A stretch of 64,000 nucleotides of DNA from Synechococcus sp. HJ21-Hayes (GTDB lineage: Bacteria > Cyanobacteriota > Cyanobacteriia > PCC-6307 > Cyanobiaceae). The DNA lies in contig NZ_JAGQBW010000008.1 of NCBI RefSeq assembly GCF_024345835.1, positions 78,894 to 142,893 of the forward strand. Reading direction: 5' to 3'. This document shows positions 44,454 to 54,883 of the stretch, in pieces (positions within the stretch are counted from its first letter, which is position 1; every line of letters begins with the position of its first letter). The notes under the pieces are model-generated. The model was not told where the DNA came from, did no database searches, and worked only from the letters and a program-made list of their open reading frames with translations. The position numbers were made by a program, and so were the translations under genes.

Positions 44454-45536
44454 ATGGACCTCCAGATCGAAGAGCTGATGGAGGAGCTGGTGCAGGCCGG
44501 CGGCAGCGATCTGCACCTAGCCGCTGGTCAGCCCCCCTACGGCCGCTTCAGCGGCCAGCTCAAGCCCATGCGGGAACAGGCCCTGAGTGAGGACGTGTGC
44601 AACCGGTTGATCTTCTCGATGATCAACAACGCCCAGCGCAAGCAGCTGGAGCAAACCTGGGAGCTCGACTGCGCCTATGGGCTCAAGGGAGTCTCGCGTT
44701 TCCGGGTGAATGTGTACCGCCAGCGGGGCAGCTATGCGGCCTGTCTGCGGGCACTGGGCAACACCATCCCCAGCCTCAAGGCCCTGAATCTGCCGTCGGT
44801 GGTGGAGGAAACCAGCCGGCGGCCCAGGGGGCTGATCCTGGTGACGGGACCCACCGGCTCCGGCAAGACCACCACGCTGGCGGCCCTGCTCAACCACATC
44901 AACCAGACCCGCGCCGAGCACATCCTCACCATCGAGGACCCAATCGAGTTCACCTACAAAAACGACCAGAGCCTGATCCACCAGCGCCAGCTGGGGGACG
45001 ACACCCGCAGCTTCAGCGCAGCCCTGCGGGCTGCCCTGCGGGAGGACCCGGACGTGATCCTGGTGGGGGAGATGCGCGACCTGGAAACCATCCAGCTGGC
45101 CATCACCGCCGCTGAAACAGGCCACCTGGTGTTCGGCACCCTGCACACCAGCTCCGCCTCCCAGACGGTGGACCGCATGGTGGATGTGTTCCCAGGCGAT
45201 CAACAGACCCAGATCCGCGTGCAGCTCAGCAGCTCCCTGGCCGGGGTGTTTTCTCAGACACTGTGCAAGCGGCTCAACCCGGCGCCGGGCCAGTTCGGCC
45301 GGGTGATGGCCCAGGAAATCCTGATCAACACGCCCGCGATCGCCAACCTGATCCGCGAGGGCAAAACGGCGCAGCTCTATTCCCAGATTCAAACGGGCGG
45401 CCAGATGGGCATGCAGACCCTGGAAAAGGCCCTGGCCGACCTGGTGCTGCAGGAAACCGTGAGCCACGAGGAAGCCATGGCCAAAGCCGGCAAGCCCGAT
45501 GAACTGGGCCGCCTGCTCGCCGGCAAGCTGAGCTGA
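44454..45536 (+). CDS. pilT: Type IV pilus retraction ATPase PilT
   Basis: A 360-residue PilT starting at the ATG at 44454 (MDLQIEELMEELVQAGGSDL); an upstream ATG at 44334 adds a non-homologous extension. Motifs: Walker A GPTGSGKTTT, DPDVILVGEMRDLET, FGTLHTSSASQTVDR and the PilT C-terminal signature AIANLIREGKTAQL. It depolymerises pili for twitching and DNA uptake. It ends one base before pilC. Confidence 0.95.
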   Translation: MDLQIEELMEELVQAGGSDLHLAAGQPPYGRFSGQLKPMREQALSEDVCNRLIFSMINNAQRKQLEQTWELDCAYGLKGVSRFRVNVYRQRGSYAACLRALGNTIPSLKALNLPSVVEETSRRPRGLILVTGPTGSGKTTTLAALLNHINQTRAEHILTIEDPIEFTYKNDQSLIHQRQLGDDTRSFSAALRAALREDPDVILVGEMRDLETIQLAITAAETGHLVFGTLHTSSASQTVDRMVDVFPGDQQTQIRVQLSSSLAGVFSQTLCKRLNPAPGQFGRVMAQEILINTPAIANLIREGKTAQLYSQIQTGGQMGMQTLEKALADLVLQETVSHEEAMAKAGKPDELGRLLAGKLS

Positions 45537-46790
45537 ATGCCCATCTTCACCGCCACTTACACCACCCGAGCCGGCCAGACCCGCCAGCTGCAGCTGCAGG
45601 CGGCGGATGCGGCCAGCGCCAAGCGCGACCTACGCCGCCGGGGCATCGTGCCCACCGGCCTCCAGACCGGCGAGTTGAAAACCCAGCCCAGCCCTCAGGC
45701 CAAACCCAGCGGCAACCTGCTGAGCAGCGATCTCAGCGCGCTGCTGGAGGCCAAGCCCGGCATCCGCGAAAAGGCACTGTTCGCCAACAAGCTGGCCGCC
45801 CTGGTGGATGCCGGGGTGCCGATCGTGCGCAGCCTGGATCTGGTGGCCGGCCAGCAGCGCATGCCGCTGTTCAAGCGGGCCCTCACCGCCGTGGGCCAGG
45901 AGGTGAGCCAGGGAGGCAACCTGGGCGGTGCCATGCGGCGCTGGCCCAAGGTGTTCGACCAGCTCACCATCGCCATGGTGGAAGCAGGGGAAACCGGCGG
46001 GGTGCTGGATGAAACCCTGCGACGCCTGGCGAAATTGCTGGAGGGCAACGCCAAGCTGCAGAACCAGATCAAGGGCGCCATGGGCTACCCGGTGGCGGTG
46101 CTGGTGATCGCCGTGCTGGTGTTCTTGGGGATGACGATCTTCCTGATCCCCACCTTTGCCGGCATCTTCGAAGACCTGGGCGCCGAGCTGCCGCTGTTCA
46201 CCCAGTTGATGGTGGACCTGAGCAAGGTGCTGCGCTCCTCGTTTTCCGTGCTGCTGGGCGGCGGGATCCTGGTGGGGGGCTGGCTGTTCAGCCGCTACTA
46301 CGCCACCCCGGTAGGCCGGCGCAAGGTGGATGCTCTGCTGCTGAAGCTGCCCCTGTTCGGGGACCTGCTGCAGAAAACAGCCACCGCCCAGTTCTGCCGC
46401 ACCTTCAGCTCGCTCACCCGGGCCGGTGTGCCGATCCTGCTTTCGCTGGAGATCGTGCAGGAAACCGCCGGGAACAGCGTGATCGGCGACGCCATCGTGG
46501 ACTCCCGACGGGATGTGCAGGAGGGCATTCCCCTGAGCGTGGCCCTCAGCCGCAAACAGGTGTTCCCCGATCTGGCCCTGAGCATGCTGGCCATTGGCGA
46601 GGAAACCGGCCAGATGGACGCCATGCTCTCCAAGGTGGCGGACTTCTACGAAGACGAGGTGGAGGCCGCCGTGAAGGCCCTCACCTCCATGCTGGAGCCG
46701 GCCATGATCGTGATCGTGGGCGGCATCGTGGGCTCGATCCTGCTGGCGATGTACCTACCGATGTTCTCGATCTTCGATCAGATCAAATAG
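45537..46790 (+). CDS. pilC: Type IV pilus inner-membrane platform protein PilC
   Basis: A 417-residue T2SF/PilC protein. Two homologous cytoplasmic helical domains (with ALFANKLAALVDAGVPIVRS and AQFCRTFSSLTRAGVPILLS) each precede a membrane segment; the clear transmembrane helices are near residues 180-205, 230-255 and 385-410. It anchors PilB and PilT at the membrane. It starts directly after pilT and its last eight bases overlap the opposing flavoprotein gene. Confidence 0.93.
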   Translation: MPIFTATYTTRAGQTRQLQLQAADAASAKRDLRRRGIVPTGLQTGELKTQPSPQAKPSGNLLSSDLSALLEAKPGIREKALFANKLAALVDAGVPIVRSLDLVAGQQRMPLFKRALTAVGQEVSQGGNLGGAMRRWPKVFDQLTIAMVEAGETGGVLDETLRRLAKLLEGNAKLQNQIKGAMGYPVAVLVIAVLVFLGMTIFLIPTFAGIFEDLGAELPLFTQLMVDLSKVLRSSFSVLLGGGILVGGWLFSRYYATPVGRRKVDALLLKLPLFGDLLQKTATAQFCRTFSSLTRAGVPILLSLEIVQETAGNSVIGDAIVDSRRDVQEGIPLSVALSRKQVFPDLALSMLAIGEETGQMDAMLSKVADFYEDEVEAAVKALTSMLEPAMIVIVGGIVGSILLAMYLPMFSIFDQIK

Positions 46791-48063
46791 CCGAGGCGGC
46801 GGCGGCGATTGCCTCGCCGGCGAGCCAGCCGGAACTCCAGCAGTGTTGGAAGTTGAACCCTCCGGTGACGCCATCCACGTCCAGCAGTTCCCCCACCAGA
46901 TACAGGCCGGGCACCTGGCGGCTCTCCATCGTGGCCAGGTTCATCTCCCCCAGGGGCACCCCCCCGGCGGTCACAAATTCCTCGCCGAAGGGGCCGCGGC
47001 CGGCCACCGGATAGCGGCTGGCGCGCAGGGCCTGGATTAGCCCCTGTTGCTGCGGTTTGGTGAGGTCGGCCCAGCGCCGCTCGGCCTCCACCCCCTGCTG
47101 CTCCAGCAGGTGCAACCACAGCCGGCGACTCAGCTCCGGCCAGGGGCGGAAATTACTGAGCTGCCGCCGGGCCTGCTCGCGGCGGCAGGCGGCAAACAGA
47201 GCCTCGAGGTCGGCGAGGGAGCGGCCGCCCGTCCAATCGAGCTTCAGCTGCGCCCTGTAGCCGGCGGCATGCAGGGCTCGGGCGGCGAAGGCCGTGAGCC
47301 GCAGGGTGGCCGGCCCGCTCAGGCCCCAGTGGGTGATCAGCACCGGACCCTCCTGGCGCAGGCGCTGGGGGGTGCCGGGCGCAGCATCGGCGAGCAGCTC
47401 GAACTCCAGCTCGAGAGCCACCGGATCCATCACCACCCCCGCCAGGGCCACCAGGGGGTTGGGCTTGAAGGCGAGGGTGAACAGCGAGGGAACCGGCGGC
47501 ACCAAGCCGTGGCCCAGCTCTGCCGCCAGCCGTCGACCACTGGGATGGCTGCCGGTGGCGAGCACCAACCGCTCACAGCTGAGGACCGCTCCGCCCCGCA
47601 GCTGCAGGCTGAACCCCCCCTGCGGCAGAGCCTCCACCGCCTGCAGGGCCGTGCTGGTGCGCAGCTCCACGCCAGCGGTGCTTGCCGCCTGGCGCAGGGT
47701 GTGGATCACAGACGTGGAGCGGTTGCTGCGGGGGAAGAGGCGGCCATCGGCCTCCTCCACCAGCTCCAGGCCGTGGTCGTCGAACCAGGCCACCGCATCG
47801 CCACTGGCAAAGCGGCTGAAGGGACCCCGCAGGGCCTTGCCCCCACGGGGGTAGTAGCCCACCAGGGCACGGGGATCCCAGCAGGCGTGGGTGACGTTGC
47901 AGCGGCCGCCGCCGCTGATCAGCACCTTGCCCAGGGGCTCGGGGGTGCTCTCGAGCACCAGCACCCCCCGGGCCCCCGCCTCGGCGGCGCTGATGGCTGC
48001 CATGAACCCCGCCGGGCCGCCGCCGGCCACCACCACGGGCCAATGCTGGGGAGCAGCAGTCAT
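46783..48063 (-). CDS. HI0933-family NAD(P)/FAD-dependent oxidoreductase
   Basis: A 426-residue flavoprotein starting at the ATG at 48063. The FAD-binding GGGPAGFMAAISAAEAG is near the N terminus, ISGGGRCNVTHA follows, and the C-terminal GGVPLGEMNLATMESRQVPG and GVTGGFNFQHCWSSG are diagnostic of the HI0933/YhiN family (BaiN-like). The physiological substrate in cyanobacteria is not known. It is divergent from the dus gene with 46 bases between. Confidence 0.9.
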   Translation of the reverse strand: MTAAPQHWPVVVAGGGPAGFMAAISAAEAGARGVLVLESTPEPLGKVLISGGGRCNVTHACWDPRALVGYYPRGGKALRGPFSRFASGDAVAWFDDHGLELVEEADGRLFPRSNRSTSVIHTLRQAASTAGVELRTSTALQAVEALPQGGFSLQLRGGAVLSCERLVLATGSHPSGRRLAAELGHGLVPPVPSLFTLAFKPNPLVALAGVVMDPVALELEFELLADAAPGTPQRLRQEGPVLITHWGLSGPATLRLTAFAARALHAAGYRAQLKLDWTGGRSLADLEALFAACRREQARRQLSNFRPWPELSRRLWLHLLEQQGVEAERRWADLTKPQQQGLIQALRASRYPVAGRGPFGEEFVTAGGVPLGEMNLATMESRQVPGLYLVGELLDVDGVTGGFNFQHCWSSGWLAGEAIAAAASAI

Positions 48064-48109
48064 GGGGGAAGGAACAAAGCGGGTGAAGGGCAACGGGCAG
48101 CATGGGGGA

Positions 48110-49159
48110 ATGCCCGAGGCGCCCCACCCTTCCATCCCCGTTCAGGGGGCTTACCGCTTCAGTGTGGCCCCGATGATGGACTACACGGATCGGCACTTCC
48201 GGGTGCTGATGCGTCAGATCACCCGGCGCAGCCTGCTCTACACCGAAATGGTGGTAGCCCAGGCCCTGCACCACTGCAGCCTGGACGCCGCCGCAGGAGA
48301 CGTGAGGGCCCGGGACCGGCTGGAGCGGCTGATCGGCTTCGATGCCTGCGAGCACCCCATCGCCCTGCAGGTGGGGGGCGACGATCCAGCCCTGCTGGCC
48401 CAGGCAGCGCAGATCGCCGCAGACCGCGGGTACGACGAGATCAATCTCAACGTGGGCTGCCCCAGCGAAAAGGTGCAGAAGGGACGGTTCGGGGCCTGCC
48501 TGATGGCGGAACCCGATCACGTGGCCCGCTGCATCGCGGCCATGGCCCAGGCCAGCCCGCTGCCGGTGACCGTGAAGCACCGCATCGGCATCGATGACCG
48601 CGATTCCTACACCGAGCTGCTCGGCTTCATGGACACCGTGGCCGCGGCGGGGGCTCAGCGCTTCAGCGTGCATGCCCGCAAGGCCTGGCTCGAAGGGCTC
48701 GATCCCAAGCAGAACCGCACCATCCCGCCGCTCCGCTACGACCTGGTGCACCAGCTCAAGCAGGAGCGCCCACAGCTGAGCATCGAGCTGAACGGCGGGC
48801 TGCTGGACCTGGCGGACTGCCAGCAGCAGCTGCAGTGGGTGGATGGGGTGATGGTGGGCCGCGCCGCCTACGACCACCCCCTGCGCTGGGCGCCTGTGGA
48901 CCGGGATCTATTCGGCGATGCCAGCCACGGGCCGGCACTGGCCTCCACCGTGGTGCGGGGGCTGATCCCCTATGCCGAGCGCTGGTGCTCCCAGGGCGGG
49001 CGGCTCTGGGCCATCGCCCGCCATCTGGTGCAGGTGGTGGAGGGCGTCAGCGGCGCCCGCCACTGGCGCCGTGATCTCGGCCTCGCCTCCGGGGCGCGAA
49101 CGGCAGGCCCGGAGGTACTGGAAGCGGCCGCCCGGCAACTCGAAGCCCGCGGACTCTGA
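48110..49159 (+). CDS. dusA: tRNA-dihydrouridine synthase DusA
   Basis: A 349-residue FMN enzyme that reduces uridines in the tRNA D loop. I use the ATG at 48110, which has GGGGGAA just upstream. Motifs: SVAPMMDYTDRHFR at the start, the catalytic cysteine in INLNVGCPSEKVQKGRFGAC, VKHRIGIDD and VHARKAWLEGL, which are those of the DusA branch (positions U20/U20a). It is cytoplasmic and ends five bases before the opposing RRM gene. Confidence 0.93.
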   Translation: MPEAPHPSIPVQGAYRFSVAPMMDYTDRHFRVLMRQITRRSLLYTEMVVAQALHHCSLDAAAGDVRARDRLERLIGFDACEHPIALQVGGDDPALLAQAAQIAADRGYDEINLNVGCPSEKVQKGRFGACLMAEPDHVARCIAAMAQASPLPVTVKHRIGIDDRDSYTELLGFMDTVAAAGAQRFSVHARKAWLEGLDPKQNRTIPPLRYDLVHQLKQERPQLSIELNGGLLDLADCQQQLQWVDGVMVGRAAYDHPLRWAPVDRDLFGDASHGPALASTVVRGLIPYAERWCSQGGRLWAIARHLVQVVEGVSGARHWRRDLGLASGARTAGPEVLEAAARQLEARGL

Positions 49160-49164
49160 GGCCT

Positions 49165-49629
49165 TCAGTCCTGGGGGCCGCCACTGCTGCGACGGCGACG
49201 GCTGCGGCCATCGCCAAAGCTGTCGCCGCTGCCATAGCTGCGGTCTTCCCAGCCCGAGGCACCGGAAGGGCGATCCACGCCCCTACCGGCAGCAGCGCCG
49301 CCGTAGCCGCCACCCCCCCCATAACCGCCGCCGCCGTAACCACCGCCATTGGCACGGCGGGGGGCACCACCGCCACCACCGCCAGCCGTGCGGGGTTCGG
49401 CCTTGTTGATGCGCAGCGGACGCCCCCTCAATTCAGCGCCCTGGAGCCCATCAATCGCGCGATTTTCGCTTTCGTCATCGGCCATCTCCACGAAGGCGAA
49501 GCCGCGCTTACGCCCGGTGTCGCGCTCGAGCGGCAGCGAACAATTGGCCACAGCACCAAACGGGGCAAACAGCTCAGCCACGTCCTCCTGCTCAGCGCGG
49601 AAGGGCAAGTTTCCAACAAAAATGCTCAC
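49165..49629 (-). CDS. Cyanobacterial RRM RNA-binding protein with Gly-rich tail
   Basis: A GTG-initiated 154-residue protein. A single RRM at residues 1-80 has RNP2 IFVGNL and RNP1 KRGFAFVEM. A glycine-rich tail (GGGYGGGGYGGGGGYGG) and a basic Ser/Arg end follow. Such Rbp proteins bind U-rich RNA and are often cold-induced in cyanobacteria; some help mRNA localisation to thylakoids. Regulation here is not visible beyond a 133-base upstream spacer. Confidence 0.9.
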   Translation of the reverse strand: MSIFVGNLPFRAEQEDVAELFAPFGAVANCSLPLERDTGRKRGFAFVEMADDESENRAIDGLQGAELRGRPLRINKAEPRTAGGGGGGAPRRANGGGYGGGGYGGGGGYGGAAAGRGVDRPSGASGWEDRSYGSGDSFGDGRSRRRRSSGGPQD

Positions 49630-49677
49630 AGGCCGAAGGGGCCGATTAGGCGAAGGTTCAGCCCTTTGAGACTAAAC

Positions 49678-49697
49678 CCGCCGCACAAGTTCGGCGG
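49678..49697 (-). terminator. Hairpin after argH, weak terminator
   Basis: A six-base stem CCGCCG/CGGCGG with an eight-base loop lies 66 bases after the argH stop. On the minus strand it is followed by GTTTAGTC, a poor T tract, so termination may be partial. Confidence 0.35.
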
Positions 49698-49762
49698 TGC
49701 TCGTTTGCTGCAAAAGCAGACCCGTTGAGGCCGCCGGGCCGGAGAGGCCAAAGGGCATGCAC

Positions 49763-51157
49763 TCAGCCCGCCATCCGCGCCTTCGCCCGCTCGAGCTGTA
49801 GCCGCACCTGCTCAAAGGCCGTGCCGCCCTCGCTGCGGCGGGCCGCGACCACCTGGCGGGGATGGATGGCCTCGGCAATGTCGGCCTCAAAGGCGGGATG
49901 CAGCTGCTGCCAGCGCTCCAGCGGGAGATCCCGCAGCAGGATCCGCTCCTGCAAGCAGCCCTTCACCAGGCCACCCACCAGCTGGTAGGCCTCGCGGAAC
50001 GGCACGCCTTTGGCCACCAGATAGTCGGCCACATCGGTGGCGTTGGAGAAATCGCTGGCCACGGCCTGCTCCAGGCGTTCCGGGCGGAAGCTGAGGCCCT
50101 CCTCAAACAGGATCGCCATGGCTTCCAGGCAGTCGCGGGTGGTGGTCACCGCGTCGAACAGGGCCTCCTTGTCCTCCTGGAAATCCTTGTTGTAGGCCAG
50201 GGGCAAGCCCTTGATCATCACCAGCAAACCCTGTAAGTGGCCGAACACCCGGCCGCACTTGCCCCGCACCAGCTCCGGCACGTCCGGATTCTTCTTCTGG
50301 GGCATCAGGCTGCTGCCGGTGGCGCAGCGGTCGGTGAGGGCCACAAAGCCGAACTCCTCGCTGGCCCAGAGGATCACCTCCTCGCTCAGCCGGCTCAGGT
50401 GCACCATCACCAGGCTGGCGGCGGCGCTGAACTCCACGGCGAAGTCCCGGTCGCTCACCGCATCGAGGCTGTTGGCATACACCTCCTCAAAGCCCAGGGC
50501 CGCGGCGGTGTGGCGCCGATCGATCGGCACCGGCGTGCCGGCGAGGGCGGCGGCCCCCAGGGGGCAGATATTCACCCGATGGCGCAGATCCCGAAGGCGG
50601 GCCCGGTCGCGCTCGGCCATCTCCACATAGGCCAGCAGGTGATGGGCCAGGCAGATGGGCTGTGCCCGCTGCAGATGGGTGTACCCCGGGATCATCACCT
50701 CGGCATGCCGCTCCGCCTGGGCCAGTAGGGCCCGCTCAAAGCGCACAATCGCCCCATCAATCACATCGATCTGGTCCCGCAACCACAGGCGCAGGTCGGT
50801 GCCCACCTGGTCGTTGCGGGAGCGGCCGGTGTGGAGCTTCTTGCCCAGGGGGCCCAGCAGTGCAATCAGCCGCCGCTCCACGGCAAAGTGCACGTCCTCA
50901 TCCTCCAGGCCGGGATTGAACTGACCTGCAGCGGCTTCGGCGCGTACCTGCTCGAGGCCCGCCACGATCTGCTCGGCCTCCTCGGAGGTGATCACCCCGG
51001 TGCTGCCCAGCATGCGGGCGTGGGCGATGGAGCCGTCCAGGTCCTGCTGTAGCAGGGTGATGTCAAAACCGATCGAGGCGTTGAAGCGCTCGATGGCCGG
51101 ATGCAGCCCCTCCTCGAAACGCTGGCTCCAGGTGGAGGAGGAGGAATCGACCGCCAT
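49763..51157 (-). CDS. argH: Argininosuccinate lyase
   Basis: A 464-residue ArgH, the usual length. It splits argininosuccinate into arginine and fumarate in the last step of arginine synthesis. The signature [20 protein letters not shown] contains the catalytic serine; [20 protein letters not shown] and [20 protein letters not shown] are the other conserved blocks. It is cytoplasmic and tetrameric in the family. The upstream gene (RsbU-like) is on the same strand 52 bases away. Confidence 0.96.
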   Translation of the reverse strand: MAVDSSSSTWSQRFEEGLHPAIERFNASIGFDITLLQQDLDGSIAHARMLGSTGVITSEEAEQIVAGLEQVRAEAAAGQFNPGLEDEDVHFAVERRLIALLGPLGKKLHTGRSRNDQVGTDLRLWLRDQIDVIDGAIVRFERALLAQAERHAEVMIPGYTHLQRAQPICLAHHLLAYVEMAERDRARLRDLRHRVNICPLGAAALAGTPVPIDRRHTAAALGFEEVYANSLDAVSDRDFAVEFSAAASLVMVHLSRLSEEVILWASEEFGFVALTDRCATGSSLMPQKKNPDVPELVRGKCGRVFGHLQGLLVMIKGLPLAYNKDFQEDKEALFDAVTTTRDCLEAMAILFEEGLSFRPERLEQAVASDFSNATDVADYLVAKGVPFREAYQLVGGLVKGCLQERILLRDLPLERWQQLHPAFEADIAEAIHPRQVVAARRSEGGTAFEQVRLQLERAKARMAG

Positions 51158-51209
51158 CGGGCCCGTTGTGGCTGCTGGCCTCAGCTTGGCAGGCAGCTGA
51201 GCGGGGCGA

Positions 51210-52631
51210 TCAGTGGGGGAGCGAGGGCAGCATCACTTCCTCCTTCACCTTGAGCACCACCATGGAGGCGTCATCCTCCAGGGGGCGATCAGCACCCACA
51301 AAGCGATCCAGGCGGGCGAACAACTGATCGAGGATGCCCTGGGCACCGATGCCGGAACGGCAAGCGGCGTGCAGCGCCTTGATCAACCGCTCCTCATCGA
51401 AGCGTTCGCCATTCAGCCCGGGGGCCTCGCTCACGCCATCGGTGTAATAGAGCAGCACATCGCCGGGATCCAGCACGATCTGTTCGCAGCCATAGTTGGC
51501 CTCAGGCTGCAGACCGATCAGTAGGCCAGGGGCATCGAGCCGATCCACGGCGTTGCGCAACCGCCGCCAGATCAAGGGTGGATTGTGGGCCGCATTGGCG
51601 TAGCGCAGCAGCCGGGTGCGGGGATCGAAGTCGGAATAAAAGAGGGTCACGAACCGGTGGGACTGGGCCAGGTCCTCCTGGGCCAGCTGGTTGAGGTCGT
51701 GCAAGATGCGATCGGGCGGCAGGCCACTCAGCACCTCGGCCCGCAGCATGCCGCGCAACAGGGTCATCAGCAGACCGGCGGGAACGCCCTTGCCCATCAC
51801 ATCGCCCATCACCAGGGCCCATGTGCCCTGCTCACGGCGCCGGCCCAGCAACTGGGGCCGGGTGGGTATGAAGTCGTAGTAGTCGCCACCCACCTGGAAG
51901 GCGGGGCGGCAGCGGGCCGCCAGCTCCACTCCCTCGATCACCGGACAGTGATCCGGCAGCAGCTGGGCCTGGATTTCAGCCCCGATGCTCATCTGCCGGT
52001 CAATGCGCTCGTGGCGGCGGGTTTCCTGCAGCAGTGCATCGTTCTCGAGCGCCACCCCGGCCAGATCGGCCACCAGCTGGGCATGGCGGCGGTGCACATC
52101 GCTCCAGCTGAACCCCGTCCTGGGGCCAAACACATAGAGCCGGCCTCGACAACGGCTGCGGGACACCACGGAGGTGCCGAACAGGGGCCGATCCGCCAGC
52201 TGCCGGCGCAGCAACTGATCGAGCCGGGTGGCCACCGCCTCCTCACCGGAGGCCTCGAGAAAGTCCTGGTCGCTGAGGCTGGCCAACTGGCGCAACAGCT
52301 CGGCGCAGCCCGCCTGGGGGGTGGCATGCAACTGCTCCCGCCAGAGCCGCCCGTCGGGGTGGAACGTGACCAGCACGGCACCTTCGGCCTCCACCAGCCG
52401 AGCAGCCACCAGGGGCACCAGCTCCAGGAACCGGCCCAGGTTGGTGAAGCTGCGCAGGGCAAAGCCCAGGGAGGCCAGCAGTTCCTGGTTGCGGCGCTGT
52501 TCCTTGCCGAGGCTGTCGAGCAATTGCCGCAGCGATGCCGTGGCCGAGAGCAACGGTGGCGCCTGATGGGGCACCGGGGGAGAGCTTTGAAGCGGTAGGT
52601 CAGACCGCCGTGGGGGCGGCTTACTGCTCAC
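51210..52631 (-). CDS. RsbU-like phosphatase with GAF domain
   Basis: A GTG-initiated 473-residue protein. A GAF-like sensory domain (residues about 45-200) and a short coiled coil precede a SpoIIE/PP2C phosphatase domain from about residue 235, with [32 protein letters not shown] and a final [11 protein letters not shown]. Such proteins dephosphorylate anti-sigma-factor antagonists in partner-switching stress pathways. No partner anti-sigma gene is adjacent. It is cytoplasmic. Confidence 0.88.
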   Translation of the reverse strand: MSSKPPPRRSDLPLQSSPPVPHQAPPLLSATASLRQLLDSLGKEQRRNQELLASLGFALRSFTNLGRFLELVPLVAARLVEAEGAVLVTFHPDGRLWREQLHATPQAGCAELLRQLASLSDQDFLEASGEEAVATRLDQLLRRQLADRPLFGTSVVSRSRCRGRLYVFGPRTGFSWSDVHRRHAQLVADLAGVALENDALLQETRRHERIDRQMSIGAEIQAQLLPDHCPVIEGVELAARCRPAFQVGGDYYDFIPTRPQLLGRRREQGTWALVMGDVMGKGVPAGLLMTLLRGMLRAEVLSGLPPDRILHDLNQLAQEDLAQSHRFVTLFYSDFDPRTRLLRYANAAHNPPLIWRRLRNAVDRLDAPGLLIGLQPEANYGCEQIVLDPGDVLLYYTDGVSEAPGLNGERFDEERLIKALHAACRSGIGAQGILDQLFARLDRFVGADRPLEDDASMVVLKVKEEVMLPSLPH

Positions 52632-52678
52632 TGAGCGGGCCGCGAAGTGCCCGAAAGGTAGCAGCGAAATCGCGAGAA

Positions 52679-54241
52679 CTACCTGGCCAGCAGGGCCTCC
52701 ACAAACTCAAAGCTGTTGAACGGCCGCAGATCACGGATGCCTTCACCGGCACCGATGAAGCGGATCGGCAGGCCCGCCTCCGACGACACCGCCAGGGCAA
52801 CGCCACCGCGGGAGCTGCCATCGAGTTTGGTGAGCACCACACCGGTGAGGCCAGCCGCCTGGGCAAAGGCCATGGCCTGCTTGAGGCCGTTCTGGCCCTG
52901 GCTGGCATCCAGCACCAACAGCGACTGCACCACCGCCTCTGGAGCCAGCTTGTCGACGATGCGGCGCACCTTGGCCAGCTCCTCCATGAGGTTGTGCTTG
53001 GTCTGCAGGCGACCGGCCGTATCCACCAGCACCAGGTCGGTGCCCTTGGCCTTGGCGGCACCGATGGCATCGAACACCACCGCGGCGGGATCGGCGTTGG
53101 CCGATGGGTTCGACACCACCGTGACGCCGCTGCGCTCGCCCCACACCTGCACCTGCTGCACCGCGGCGGCACGGAAGGTGTCGGCGGCGGCGATCAGGCA
53201 GCTGTAGCCACTGCGGATAGCCAGGTTGGCGAGCTTGCCGAGGGTGGTGGTTTTACCAACACCGTTCACGCCCACCATCAGCCACACGTTGAGCTTGCCG
53301 CGCTCGGGCGCCAACACCGAAGCCCCACTGCTACGGATCGGTGCATCCAGCAGCCCCTGCAGCTGCTCCTTGAGGAAGCGGATGCCTTCCGCCGGATCCA
53401 CCACCTGCTCATTCATCCGCTTACGCAGGGCCTCGAGCACCTGATCGGTGGCCTGAACGCCCACATCCGCCCGCAGCAGCAGGGTCTCGAGATCATCGAG
53501 CACCTCGGGACTAAGGGGGTCGTCGCCAAGGGTGTCCAGCAGCTGGGTGACAAACCCCTGGCGGGTCTTCTCCATGCCGCGGCGGAGGCGGCCCAGCCAA
53601 TCGATCTCCTCGAGGGAGATGTTCTCCAAGCTGCGGCCCTGGGCCGCCAGCACCTCCGCAGACCAGGTGAAGTCGGCGTCGAATGCACCGAGCTGCGGAG
53701 CCGGCTCCTCGGCCGGGGTCGCCACGGGAGCCGAGGCTTGAGCTACCGCTGGTACCGCCTGAGCCGCTGGCGCCGCCGTAGGGCTCAGCTCGAGGGAGCG
53801 CTCGAGCAACTCCTGCTGGCGCTGGCCCCGCTGGGCCGCTGCCTGCTCCAACAAGGAGAGCCCGGCGGGGGGCTCGGGGTTGGTTTCGGCGGAGTCTGCA
53901 GGAGGCTGTACAGGCTGTACAGAAAGGTTGGAAGGCTCCGAAACCACAACCGTTGGCTCAGGCGGCGGCTCAGGCTGGGGTTCGGGTTCTGGCTCCGGGG
54001 CGCTCGCCGCCTCCTTGGCCGCATCCTGCTGGGCCTTGAGGCGGGCATAGGCCTGGCGGGCCCAGTCCAGGGCCTCCTGATCCACCGCACCAACGGCAGG
54101 CGTTGCGGTGGGCGGGGTCGGGGCTGGTTCCGGCTCAGCGGCTGCAGGCACTAACTCAGCAGCGGGCTCCGGAGCCGGTTCCAGCTGGGGCTCTGGGGGG
54201 CTCTGGGGGGCCGCGCCGCGCTTGAACCAGTCGAACACCAT
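52679..54241 (-). CDS. ftsY: Signal recognition particle receptor FtsY
   Basis: A 520-residue FtsY. An acidic, Pro/Glu/Ala-rich A domain of about 210 residues is followed by the NG GTPase domain: GVNGVGKTTTLGKLANLA (G1), ADTFRAAAVQQ, DTAGRLQTKHNLMEELAK (G3) and TKLDGSSRGG (G4). It docks ribosome-SRP complexes at the membrane for co-translational insertion. The long low-complexity N terminus is a known variable feature. nusB and DUF502 genes lie upstream on the same strand. Confidence 0.95.
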   Translation of the reverse strand: MVFDWFKRGAAPQSPPEPQLEPAPEPAAELVPAAAEPEPAPTPPTATPAVGAVDQEALDWARQAYARLKAQQDAAKEAASAPEPEPEPQPEPPPEPTVVVSEPSNLSVQPVQPPADSAETNPEPPAGLSLLEQAAAQRGQRQQELLERSLELSPTAAPAAQAVPAVAQASAPVATPAEEPAPQLGAFDADFTWSAEVLAAQGRSLENISLEEIDWLGRLRRGMEKTRQGFVTQLLDTLGDDPLSPEVLDDLETLLLRADVGVQATDQVLEALRKRMNEQVVDPAEGIRFLKEQLQGLLDAPIRSSGASVLAPERGKLNVWLMVGVNGVGKTTTLGKLANLAIRSGYSCLIAAADTFRAAAVQQVQVWGERSGVTVVSNPSANADPAAVVFDAIGAAKAKGTDLVLVDTAGRLQTKHNLMEELAKVRRIVDKLAPEAVVQSLLVLDASQGQNGLKQAMAFAQAAGLTGVVLTKLDGSSRGGVALAVSSEAGLPIRFIGAGEGIRDLRPFNSFEFVEALLAR

Positions 54242-54259
54242 CAGAACCTCCCGCAGAAC

Positions 54260-54883
54260 TCAACCGGCGCTGCCGGCACTGGTGAAGCGGCGCAGCACGC
54301 CGTTGATCATGCGGCGGCCCTGCTCGTCGCTGTAGCGGTTGGCCAGTTCCACCGCCTCATTGCAGGCCACAGCGGCGGGGGTCTTGAACTGCTCGATGTC
54401 CACGGCCGCCAGGCGCAGGATGTCGCGGTCAATCCGGGGCAACCGGGTGAGGCGCCAGCCCTCCATCACCCCATCGAGGCGCTGATCCAGATCATCGCGG
54501 TGGCGCAGCACCGCCCGGGCCCGATCCACCGCACCACGGCGAATCTCGTCCTGATCGGCCAGCATCAACAGCCGCGGCAGTTCAAGGCTGGCGGAGAGGC
54601 GATTGAGGCCCTGCTCAGCGTGGGCCAATCCATCCTGCAGGTGCTGCCGCACCTTGGGCAGCTGATCGGCACCCTCATCCTGCAGTTCGCTATCGAGCAA
54701 TTGCTGCTGGGCCGCCTGCAGATCCACGGCCGCCTGATCGAGGGCCTCGCGCACGTGCTGGCTGAGGGCGGCCAGGGCCTGGTACAGGAGGGTGTCGAGG
54801 GCCATGTCGGCCGCGGGCTGGCGATCACTGGTCTGGCCCAGCATCAGTAGGGCCAGTTCACGGGCAACGGTGCGGCTCTGCAT
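54260..54883 (-). CDS. nusB: Transcription antitermination factor NusB
   Basis: A 207-residue NusB starting MQSRTVARELALLMLGQTSD at the ATG at 54883. An insert of about 60 helical residues in the first half is typical of cyanobacterial NusB, followed by ILRLAAVDIEQFKTPAAVAC, NEAVELANRYSDE and the end FINGVL-like MINGVLRRF. It binds boxA RNA with NusE in rRNA antitermination. The start overlaps the DUF502 stop as TGATG, so the two are coupled, and ftsY follows 18 bases later. Confidence 0.92.
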   Translation of the reverse strand: MQSRTVARELALLMLGQTSDRQPAADMALDTLLYQALAALSQHVREALDQAAVDLQAAQQQLLDSELQDEGADQLPKVRQHLQDGLAHAEQGLNRLSASLELPRLLMLADQDEIRRGAVDRARAVLRHRDDLDQRLDGVMEGWRLTRLPRIDRDILRLAAVDIEQFKTPAAVACNEAVELANRYSDEQGRRMINGVLRRFTSAGSAG